From Edaphochlamys debaryana (taxonomy: Eukaryota; Chlorophyta; Chlorophyceae; Chlamydomonadales), in the NCBI GenBank assembly GCA_016858145.1, contig JAEHOE010000197.1, positions 62,001 to 126,000 on the forward strand: 64,000 bases of DNA, written 5' to 3'. Made by a program: the position numbers and the translations under genes. Shown here piece by piece: positions 34,374 to 44,347 of this stretch (position 1 is its first letter; each line of letters opens with the position of its first letter). The notes under the pieces are model-generated. The model did no database searches. It worked only from the letters and a program-made list of their open reading frames with translations, and was not told the DNA's origin.

Positions 34374-36519
34374 TCACACGTAGGCCTCCAACCGCAGCCT
34401 CTTGCCGTCCACCCCCAGGCCCCGCAGCTCCTCCTGCAGAGACGTCACCACCGACGCTAGCTGAGCCTTGACGCCGTTGCTCAGGGCCGGGTCGTGGTAC
34501 AGCCTCACCTCCACTTTCCTGCCCGCCCAGCGGTCGTCGGCGCACAGGGCTAGGAGCGCTCCGGTAATGCGTGGCGGCGGCTCAAGCACGGGCCCCGCCC
34601 CAGCGGCCTCAGCGACCCAGGAGCCGCAGTCGAGGCCCAGGCACTCCAGGGCGGGCAGACGTCCGAGTTTGGGCAGTGCGGACGGGGGGTAGGAGGTCCT
34701 TCCCAGACCGAGAGCCTGCGGTGGTGGGGTGTGGGGATGAAGAGGGACACAGCGAGGAGGGCATGGCTTACTGGGCTGCGTCTCAGCCGCCAAGGTCGTC
34801 GCACAAGGCCATAAGCCCCATCCCGCCCACCAAGTCCCAAGTCCCAAGCCCAGATTATGCGGCATGGTGCAGCGGGGGATGCAGCCCCCTCTCTTCCCTC
34901 CCAACAGCCCACAGCCGTATGTGCGCTCACCTGAGGCGCCTCACCACAAGTCCCCAACTCCGAGCCACGTCCCCAGCCCCCAGCCCACATTAGGCAGCAT
35001 GGTGCCTCACCTTGAGCGCCGTGCACCGTGACAGCGTCTCCATGTCCTGGTGGGACAGGGCAATGCCGTTCAGCTCCAGCGACGCCACGCCCGCCTGCCG
35101 GACCGCCTCCAGCCAGGGCGTGTGGTTGCGCCGGCCGGGGCCCACCTCGGCCCGCCCGCCCACCGGCAGCAACCTGCGGCCCTCCACCGTGACCACCATG
35201 TCGGGGTCAGCAGATCCCAACATGCCCGCGGCCCGGCACAGCGCCGCCTCGGCCTCTGGCAGGAGTGCCCCGTCCTCGCCGTAGTGCGTCCCCTCCTTCA
35301 AGGCGAGAAACACGTCCCAGCGGGCGAGCGCCTTGGGGGCGCGGAGCGCGGGCAGCGCCTCCGGCGGCTGGCTGGTGAGCTTAACCTCCGCCAGCTGGGG
35401 CGGCAGGTCCCAGGTGCGGGCCGCGGCAGCAATGGGCCCGGGCCCAGCCGCCCCCGCCGGTCCCGGCGCACACAGCGCTCCGCACTCCAGCTTCGTCAGG
35501 CATCCGAGACGCGACAGAGTCGAGACATCGATGGTCGCTTCTGCCACTGTCAGCTCCGCCAGGCGGGTCAGGCTGGACAGACCCGCGTCAGGGCGTAAGA
35601 CGCCAGGGAGGCTGAAGCGAAGAGCCGTCAGGGCCGTGAGCGGCTGCAGAAGGGTGCTGAGGAAGGGGGCGGACGTCTTGCCCAGCTGCAGGGACTCGAG
35701 CCCCACCAGCGGGGCGAGGGACTCTGCGAGAGTTGACCGCCTAAGCTTAAAGTCCAGCCGCAGTAAGCGGAGCTGCGTTGCGCCCCGCAGGGAGGCCGCA
35801 AGAGCGGGCGGCAGCGGAGCGTAGTCTGACACTGCAGTCCCGAGCCTGTGGATGCTCAGGTACCTGAGGCGCGGCAGCAAGGCTTCCTGCGCCTCACCCC
35901 CGGCCCCCGTCCCCAGCAGCTGCTGCAGGGCGGCCGTCAGAGCTTCATCCACGCCGGCTGCGTACCAGACCGTCAGGCTCTCCAGCTGCGGGAAGGCCGT
36001 CGCCACGAGGCGCGGTGCTGCCTCCGCCGCCAGCACTCCAGCGTCAGCGTGCAGCTCCGTCGTCGGCAGCGACGCCAGGCGGGACACGTCCGTGAAGACC
36101 CTTAGCAGCCGGAGCCTGTGAGGGAGGAGCATTGGTCGGTGCGGTTGCGGCGGGCGTTCGGTGCGAGGGGAGCAAGGCTACGCGGGGGACGCGCACTGGC
36201 AAGCCCGACGCGCTTACCCGTGATTCTGCTGAACCAAGAGCTGCGGCTGTTCAATATCCACTACGACCAGATCTGGCCGGCAGCCGCGCGCGAGGATCCC
36301 GCGCAGAGCGGATTCTTGTTGCGCGACGACATCAGCCCCACTGCACCGGGCCCGAAGTTGGTCACTCTGGTCATCAAATGCAGCTCGTGCCTCGGGGGAA
36401 AGCAGCCGGACAACGCGGCGGTCGCCTTGGGGCACGTGCTCGAGAATGAGCGGAAGCAGGTCGTCGTCCGTGAGCAGCGCAGCAAGTCCGCTCGGCCTGG
36501 TCCGCACGACGTGCGCCAT
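34374..36519 (-). CDS. F-box-like/LRR protein, copy G (intact)
   Basis: Three exons, 36519-36218, 36115-35011 and 34715-34374, with matching phase give 582 residues and no lesion. Residues 10-50 form an F-box-like helix bundle (SGLAALLTDDDLLPLILEHV, VVRLLSPEARAAFDDQSDQL). A conserved RGILARGCRPDLVVVDIE motif closes exon 1. Exon 2 holds about ten LRRs (LRLLRLDFKLRRSTLAESLA, LTALTALRFSLPGV). Then come a TWDLPPQLAEVKL block and the GPGRRNHTPWLEAVRQAGVA block shared by all copies. The C-terminal exon has a DDRWAGRKVEVRLYHD motif. It is probably the functional member of the family. SCF adaptor function is inference from the F-box-like start; the protein partner is unknown. Confidence 0.75.
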
Positions 36520-37389
36520 CCTCAGGAAGCAGTGAGTTTAACAAGGTTGGCTTTGTGCAGTCTGTCTGCTGCAACTCGCTGGCATGCATGCATGCTACAA
36601 GCGCTGCTGTCAGCTGCGGCACGGACAAGGTATAGGAGTTAGTGGGGTATGCCAAGGTTGCTCTGCACAGAGGTCGGGCAGCTGTTGCAAAGCTGCGAGC
36701 TCAAACGAGACTCAGCCGGTGTCCTTAGCAGGTCTGTGTATCGGTTCTCTCGGGTTTACAGTCGGACTATGAACGCCTGTGGGCATGCCGCGCCCGATCT
36801 CACGGCTGGCCACGGCCATCTCCCATTGTGCCTCACCGCCGGTCCTCTCCTTGTCCTCGTCAAACCCCTCCGAGTCGCAGCATGCTGGTGCACCAGCTGT
36901 TGCTTGCCCGGGACCGATGGCACGGGGGACCGCCGTGTCCCCTCGTGTCCCACTTCGGTCCCCTTCTTGCGAGCGACCAGCTGCCCCGCACAGCCTGCGA
37001 CCAGCTGCCCCCCAGCCCCCACCACCCTGGTGCTGTCAATGACAGGCAACAGCTGACAGGAGGCTTCATGGCAGCGTGGGGTCTTTGAAGGTTGTTTGCT
37101 TGCGGCAACCATAACAAGCAACCCCCAATCGGCGCGGCCGGGCCCGCACCACGTTCCTCATCTGAGCCCTCTCTATCCTCGTGGTCCTCCCTCTTTCCGT
37201 CGCGCCACTTCCTCCGCCCTTCCATCCTCTTCTCCCTCAATCCTTTCCCTCCTCCCCTCTATGACCCCTTCTCCGCCCCTCCTCTCCTCTCCCTCCCCCT
37301 CTCCTCCCCCTCTCCTCCCCCTCTCCTCCCCCTCTCCTCCCCCTCTCCTCCCCCTCTCCTCCCCCTCTCCTCCCCCTCTCCTCACCCCC
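36520..37389. other. Spacer between LRR copy G and dehydrogenase, CT-rich
   Basis: This includes a (CCCCTCTCCT)n microsatellite from about 37290 to 37385, directly after the dehydrogenase stop on the minus strand. I see no gene. Confidence 0.5.
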
Positions 37390-39453
37390 CTACTGCGGCC
37401 TGAGGCTGCCCAGCCCCCCATCCACGCCCAGCACCTGCCCCGTCACGAACGCGTTGCCCGGGCTCAGCAGGAACTCCAGCGCCGCCGCCACCTCGCCCGG
37501 CTCGCCCACCCGCTTGAGCGCGTGCATGGCCTCCGAGGCCTTGAGCGAGGCGGGGCTGGACGTGATGCGGCCCGCGAGGGGCGTGCGAGTGAGGCCGGGG
37601 GCAACGCAGTTGACGCGGATGTTCTTGGGAGCGTACGTGGCGGCGGCGGACAGCATGAGACCTGGTTGGGGGATGCGAGGAAAAGGAGGCGAATGGAAGT
37701 CGGAGTTGGGCGTTAGGGGCCAGGGGTGGCAAGACCGAAGGAGGGCTACGGGCACCGGCAAGAGGTATCCAGCGTCAATGCGTCAATTTCGCGGTAGCTG
37801 GCACAGACGGGCGTAAGAACCAGGGTAAGGCCACCTCCGGCTTCCAGAGGGCGCCGCCCCAACCCCTCCGTCTAGCTGCACGTTGCACCAACCCCCGCCT
37901 ACCGTTGACGCCCGCCTTGGCCGCCGCAATGGCCTCGTGGTTGGAGATGCCGTGCTTGGCCACCGCGGAGGAGCAGAAGGCGATGCTGCCGCCGCCGCTG
38001 GTCATCATGCGCTTGACGGAGGACCTGGGAAAGGGGCACGGGAGGTGAGGGGAACTGATGTTCAGATGCCGGATGGAAGGGACGAAGCCAGGGCGGTGCC
38101 CCTTGCTCCTCTGGTTTCTGCCCCGCATCGTGACACCGACGCACCATGCACACACCATCGGCTACCCCAAGCCTCATCCTGTCCCAACCTTTGGCCCCAC
38201 GTTCTCAGGCAGTCCTCAGCCCTCGACTCTCAGCCCCAGCAAACACCCTGACCAAAGTGAGCCCACTGAAGCCGCACCGGTGGCGTGGTTTCGCTCTCTA
38301 GACGCAATCCCTCGCCACCCGCTCGCAAACCCCACCCCACCTGAGCACGTTGAAGCACGAGTTGAGGTTGAGCGACAGCGTCCGCTCCCACTCTGCGTCG
38401 CTGGTGGAGTGCGCGGGCTTGAGCAGGATGGAGCCAACGCAGTTGGCCACGCCGTCCACCTTGCCGTACTGGGCCACGGCGGCGCCGATGGCGTCGTCCA
38501 CCTGCCGGCAGTTGGCGGTTGGTGGTTGGGCGGTTAGGTGGGTGAGGAGGTGGCGATGGATGGGATGAGCATGGTTGCAGGGCGTGGGCATGGGCTGTAC
38601 ATGGATGCTTCCCAGGAGGTCTAGGAGGATCCTCTGCGCACGCCCAGGGGGCAAGAGGGTCTCGGGAGGGCAGGCACGGCGCCATGCAGGAGGAAGCCGG
38701 TAGAGCGCCCTCTCGCCTGCGGCACCCTCCTTCCCCCCCCCTATGCTCGCTCCCCTCTCCCAGCCCGGATGCGGTGCCAAGCCGGCGCGGCTGCAGCCCG
38801 CGCTCGAGCCCGGTTGCGCTGCCCAACCCCGCCCGACTCCCCACGAATTGCATCGCCTCAATGCCATCTGAGCTGGAGCCCTCGCCCGAGTCCTGGTCCA
38901 AGTCGCGACGCCCCCATGCCCCCGTGCACACCTCTTGGGCCTTAGTCACGTCCGCCACCAGCTCCGCTCCCCGCCCGCCGATGCGCTCCCTCAGCGCCTG
39001 CAGCTTGGCAGCGTCACGCCCCACCGCCACCACCGTGGCGTCCGGGGCGCGGGCCAGACGTGCGCACAGCTCCGAGCCAATGCCACCGTAGGCCCCGAAC
39101 ACGACGTATACTGTGTGGAGGGGGTCAAGGGCCGATGGGCGGGACGGTCGGTGGGAGGGATGGGCGCGGGTTGGTGGGGATGTGGAAGGGGATGCGCCAC
39201 GGGCGGCGGGGCGTGAGCCTACGGGCGGTTCTAGGATGTCTGCTGTGAGACGTGTAACGATGGAGCCATAATGCTGCCGTGATCGCGCCCGAGGTGAAGG
39301 GCTGGCCGCAGAATCGCGCATGCATGCCGACTCGCCTGGCCCCGACGCAGGCACTCCCCCAGCATCGGCCGCATAAGATCGAACTTGTAGCCGATGAGCT
39401 GATACGACTCGGCTACCGGCCCGAGGAAGCTGGCTCGCGAGGTTGCGAAGCAT
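37390..39453 (-). CDS. Short-chain dehydrogenase/reductase, mitochondrial-type leader
   Basis: Five exons: 39453-39336, 39110-38932, 38501-38341, 38024-37903, 37661-37390 (284 codons with stop). The N-terminus, MLRNLASQLPRAGSRVVSAH, is Arg-rich and amphipathic without acids, typical of mitochondrial targeting. The Rossmann NAD(P)-binding motif appears as VVFGAYGGIGSELCARLA (Gly-rich loop), followed by VAVGRD, LVADV, and the catalytic Ser of SIAFCSSAVAKHG. The usual YxxxK appears as NHEAIAAAKAGVNG, so the catalytic Tyr is replaced by His/Glu while Lys remains. Then come IRVNCVAPGLTRTPLA and a classic C-terminus GQVLGVDGGLGS. Substrate unknown. Exon 1 ends at a GC donor (39335), the best phase-consistent choice. 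The start is the first ATG of the open frame with a leader. Confidence 0.85.
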
Positions 39454-40850
39454 GGTTGTCTTGGGTTGGGGCAGCGACCGTGTCACAAAGTGAACAGCAG
39501 TTACTAGTCCTGTGTGCGTAGAATGCAAAACCGTATGTGGGGGATGGTGCTTCTGTACGCAGCTGTCGGGGTCTGCAATCGTGTGGCCCGCGACGTCTGC
39601 GGCCCCTCGCCTTCGTGGCTGTGGGCACGCCTCCCCCCGCCTCCTCCCGCCTCCTTCAGCTCGCCCCCCGCTTGACCCCATGGTAACGACAAAAGTCATA
39701 AATCACAGCTTGCCCTCGCTTTCTCCTGTCCCCACGCTCCATCCCTGGTGTGCGGCCGACCCCTGGCCTTGCCCCTTGCCTACCCCGTAGCGCCGTACTG
39801 GCTGCGCGTCGCCGCTTGCCGGCTTGTTGCTTCGCCCCTCCCCTCTTGCCCATACATAGGTCCAACGCTCCTCCGGCGGCTCTGGGGTGTGCTAGTGGCT
39901 CCGCTGCTTGCTTCACCATGCGGGCATGCGCCTTCGATGACGTTCCTGACGCCTCTTTCGCCTTGCTGCGGCGGTACTTCCGTCACCTTCAGGTCTGTAT
40001 ACGTGTGGTTCGCTCGGGTCGGGATACCTTGCGAGCCGCCGGAGAGCTGATCGTCATGGCCGGTAACCGCCCATTGTCCACGTTCCCGAAGGTGATCGAA
40101 GGTAATATGCGCTCTACGTGCTGGGGTATTCCTGGGCGGGACTGCTTTGCTCGTTGCTTATATACCCTGTCGCATCCGGCTGGTGGGCCAGACCCGGCTA
40201 GTTGCACGTTGCATTAACCCCTGGCCTTGCCACTGGCGTCCCCTGACCGCGCCCCCGTGGTCGTGTCTGATCCCTCTCCGGCAACTCATCACCATCCCGC
40301 CTTGACCAAGGGACTTGCAGGCGTTGAAAGCAGCCCCACTGCTCCACACCGGTTCCGTCCTCAGAGCGGCAAACCCGGCCTGCCGCGGCCCACGGAATGG
40401 GGGTGCACACACACAGCGCCACCTGCTGCTGCCAAGCAAACAGCACAAGAGCCCCCGAAGTCCCCAACAGAAGCCGAGCCCTGATTAGCCCTGTCAGTAC
40501 GTCAGGATGCGATGGTTACAGCAGGAACCGCCTCCAAGCACCAGCTGAGAGGGGTTAAGCGTAAAGCGCCACCTACCGAGTATGGGCCTCCATACCAGCA
40601 CCACCCTCAGCTGCAGCCAACTGTTGGTCGTTGAACCACAACGAGGGGGTCACCGAGGGGAGACCCCTCAATACTTCTTTTCTGGCGCTTGGCCTACGTC
40701 AGGCAGCGCTGAGCCTCTGACTCCGACTTGCCTCCAGCTCCCGCCACAGCTTCATCAGCCATCCGCGTTCCCAGTCCCCAGCCTGGTCCGGCGGGCCCTG
40801 GCTGCCTGGTCCGGCGGCCCAACGCCCTGGCCGGCGACACGGCTAAACCC
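39454..40850. other. Intergenic region, no gene recognised
   Basis: Upstream of the dehydrogenase. A plus-strand open stretch from 39918 (MRACAFDDVPDASFALLRRY) ends at a GT after TTCAG and could be an exon, but I found no partner exons. The 40400-40850 part is unremarkable. Confidence 0.35.
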
Positions 40851-42790
40851 TCAGCTGATGCCCTGCCAAGCCGACGAGCTCAGGGCGTACACCGTCACGG
40901 TGGGCGCGTACTTGGCGCTGACGAAGTACATGCAGGTCTGGCGGTTCCTGTCGGCGCTCAGGCCGTAGCACTGCGGGCGGCCCGGGGCGTGGGAAGCGAG
41001 GGAGAGAGAAGTCACAAGGAGTCACACGCGGGCAGAGGTGTGGATGGAGCCTGCACACACCAGCGATGCGGCTGGGTCTCACCAGGATGTTCTTCTTGGT
41101 GGGCACGGTTACGGGTTTGCCAATGTCGATGGCCTGACGGACCAGGTCCTGGGGCAGGCACAGCGCGCCGCTGCGGGTGCGGGGGGCCGGAGAGGGGAAA
41201 GGCGGGTGTATGGGCATGATAAGGAGGACCCCAGGGGCGTCGGGCGTACGGCACACGTCAGCCGCACAGGGGCGGAGCGGGTTCCCTGCGTGTGTTAGAA
41301 GAGCCATTCTCAACAAAGCAAGAAGCATACCTGTAGCCACGATAGGCTTGGGGGATAGGAGGAGACATACGGCTGGAGTTGCGTCGCCGGGCCCCTGCCG
41401 CCCCCGTCAGACCCGCCGCTGCGTCCATGAGACCTGGCTGCCCTCGTTGTTCCTCGCCCTCTGCCCCTGCTGCTCCCAACGCCCGGGTCGGGAGTCCTTG
41501 TTCTTGCGCTCCCGCATCTTACAGCGTCCGCCAGCCCCGAACAGCCCCAAAGACACTGTGGCTTTCTCCTTCAGTCTGCACCCGCTATTGGGACACCTGG
41601 GCCGGACATCCTCTCATTCCCCGACCGAACCACATCAGTGGGCACCCCAGACTGCTAACAATCAGACACGGAGCCCCGCTCAGGAGGCATTCTGGCCCGG
41701 TGTACCTGACACGGCGCTTCTTGCAGTCACTCTCGGAGCGGATGTCGATGAAGGTGGTGTTCTGTGGTGGTGGGAGGTGGCAGGTGGGGACGCTGGACGC
41801 ACTTCGTGAGCCTGTGCGAGCTCATTACCCCTTCCCCCCAAGTCAGCCGCCCAACCCGATTCTGCTTAGCTTGAGGCGTCGAGGGAACAAGCTCAGAGCT
41901 CCTTGCTTACCCCTGAGCTCCCCGGGATCGGGTGGAGCGTTTCCCCAGGAAGCCCCCGACCCCTCATCCATGTCCAGGCTGCGCTGGCCATTCGCTTGAA
42001 GCTCTGGAGGTCAAGCGAGTCTGACGTACAAGTTCAAGATGTTTTTCTTGTGCACGACGACTCTGGCCGCCTTGCCTGGCCAGCTGATGAGAGATGAGGA
42101 CAGCCTCTCGATGGCTCCGTCCGGGTCGGGTGAACTGGTCTGAGGGATTTCCGATGTCACCTTCCGAGTTCCTGTGCAGACGCCTACGGCAGGCCCTATC
42201 CCGGCCACCCACCCGCGCGTCCAGCAGTGGGCGCAGACTTCCTAGGTCCCGGCACCAGGTCCAATCTACCCAAGCACCTTGGTGCCATTCAGGCCACTCA
42301 CCCGCTCGTCCAGCAGCCTGTTGGCTTCGCTGACAGTCACAGCCTGCGGTCGGGCAGGGCAGGGGGAAGGGCTCAGGCAGGGACACGATGAGGGGCCATG
42401 ACGAGAGTGCCCCGGCCGGACAGTGCCACGGAGGCCAGCCCCGCGCTGGTCGCGATGATTCAGCTCACCTTGACCTTGCGTCCTTTCTTGGGCTTGGCAT
42501 CCGCTGCAGGGGGGCATAGGCAGACAATGCGGCTTAGCGGCTTGACGCTCGCGTAGGACAAAGGGACGGAAGTGCCCGTCCTGCCCCCAGTAAGGTCCCA
42601 AAACCGCAACCCCCAATGTATCCCAAGCTGTCATTCAGTGCGTTTCAGCGCGTAGCTGGATTGGAGGTAGCCCACAGCGCTCCAGGCACCGGAATGTGCG
42701 TTTGGGTCGGTGAGCCCGTCGCCCGTCGGACACAAAACACTCCCGCATACCTGAAGCAGCGAGTAATACCAGAAGCACCAGAGCCTGCAT
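40851..42790 (-). CDS. Small secreted basic protein of unknown function
   Basis: Seven phase-consistent exons: 42790-42751, 42503-42469, 42343-42302, 42139-42026, 41761-41706, 41170-41083, 40970-40851, giving 164 residues. It starts with a clear signal peptide (MQALVLLVLLAASA), followed by a Lys-rich segment (DAKPKKGRKVK). Two halves share a motif: AARVVVHKKNILNLY and KPVTVPTKKNILCYG, which suggests an internal duplication. Cysteines lie in SESDCKKRR, GALCLPQD, ILCYGLS and RQTCMYF, so two disulfides are possible. The C-terminus is APTVTVYALSSSAWQGIS. I recognise no family. It is probably an extracellular or wall protein. The model rests on splice phase and the signal peptide; ORFs in each exon are short. 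Confidence 0.6.
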
Positions 42791-44347
42791 ACGGAGGGCG
42801 GAGGTCCGCGTCAGCTTGTATCGAGGCCATGTCTAGGGAGGTTCCGGCCCGAAATGCTCAATAAACCCCGCGCTGCCTGAACCCTCGATTCTATGGAACG
42901 TAACAACAATGCGTACCAAACAGGCTCCACGGCGGCTGAGCGTGGGTAGCGGCATTTGTATTCCCCGAATCTTCCGGTCTGCGGACGTCTCTGTTCAACG
43001 AGCGTGCGTAGCACAAATCTTCAAAGGTTCGCGGTCGGTTTGCATCAAGATGCCGTCTGGGACCACAACATCACGCGTTTCTGGCATGGAGGGCGGACCG
43101 CCCGCCGCATGTCAGCACTCGTACGGCACTGTCCGCACTGTACGGCACACATCGTACGGCGGTCGAGTGAAGCCTACTTAACGTGCCCATCTTAGCCCGC
43201 ACAGCTCCATCACTACTGTCGCCCCCAGACCACGCCCAGGCCACGCCCTCAATCCATGCGCCACAGCGGGAGCCGCCAGGCGCCGCCTCTGCTCCGACGT
43301 CCACGCTACCCGGCCCCTTGCCCTGTACCCCTGTTCTTAACCCGGCCCCTTGCGGTATACCTGCCGGGGGGCTGCCGCAGTGCCGCTGCATGGTCGCCTG
43401 GGGGAAGGCCTTCACGATGGCGGGGGTGAGCGTCACCAGCGTCGTGCAGGTGCGCACAGCAGTGGCGGCCCCATGGGGCTGAGCTGCGCTAGACGTACAA
43501 GCCGACACGGCATTGCACGGGGCAGAGCGAGGCAGAAGACGTCACGACGGCCTGGCCCCCCAGTCCGCCGCCCGCCCGTCATGCCAGCCCGCCTCTCCAT
43601 CACGCCCTTCAATCCCCGGCGGAAAGCAGTTCATGCGCCACAGCAAGCGGCAATCCCTCGCTCAATGTCAGACTCGCTCCTCCTCTCTCCTAACATCTAT
43701 CTATCTGTCTGTCTCCTAGTTAAGGAAGTGGCAAGAATGTGGCCACGCCCTGCCCTTCATACGCCACAGCGAGAGCGCTCCAGTCCATCCAGTCTTCGGT
43801 CGCTACCGGTCGCCAGCACTACAACAGCACTACGATTCACCGGCCCAACATGCAGGCAGTGAGCGGGGCCAAGCAGGTCAAGGGTCAACAAGACAACAGC
43901 GTTCCCACGTGGACGGGGGTCCCACGAGCAAGCGGACTCGAGCTGAAGCGGTCCCCGCAGGGTCAAAGCGCAGCCCGCAGCTCCTTGCCAAGATTGAAAG
44001 CACTGAACAGTTAACACGGACCACGCTTCATCCCACAGCAGGAATCTCAAGTCAAGTCTCACCCTCCCAGACGCTCCGAGGGTTCTACTTCCTCCCTGAC
44101 TGCCTAACACGTCAAGGTCTCGGACTCATGTGCCTAAGCCGCTGCCCTGCAGCCACATGCATCCCCACAAGCAACACAGGCCTCTACAGTATGCCCCGCC
44201 TTCACCAAGCCGTCGAACTCCTGCGAGCTTCGGGTCCCAAGGTGAGCTGTGTGGTGCCGCAGTTGGTTCCACAGCCCTTATATGCCGAGAGTTCGCACAT
44301 ACGCGCCGAATGGCCTAATGCAAGGGGCACTGCCCTGACTGCCAGGC
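42791..44347. other. Intergenic region, no confident gene
   Basis: A minus-strand stretch at 43508-43360 (TCTTLVTLTPAIVKAFPQAT, with a GT after GGCAG) looks exon-like, but I could not link it to others. A CTATCTATCTGTCTGTCT microsatellite lies near 43697. The rest shows nothing. Confidence 0.35.

Noticed and set aside
39918..40110. Possible exon MRACAFDDVPDASFALLRRY on plus strand
   Set aside because: Single open piece with a donor-like end only. No acceptor partner or homology.
40851..42790. Pherophorin domain in the small secreted gene
   Set aside because: The Cys pattern and length do not fit the pherophorin domain.
43360..43508. Exon-like stretch TCTTLVTLTPAIVKAFPQAT
   Set aside because: Could not be joined in phase to any other exon and no family is recognised.
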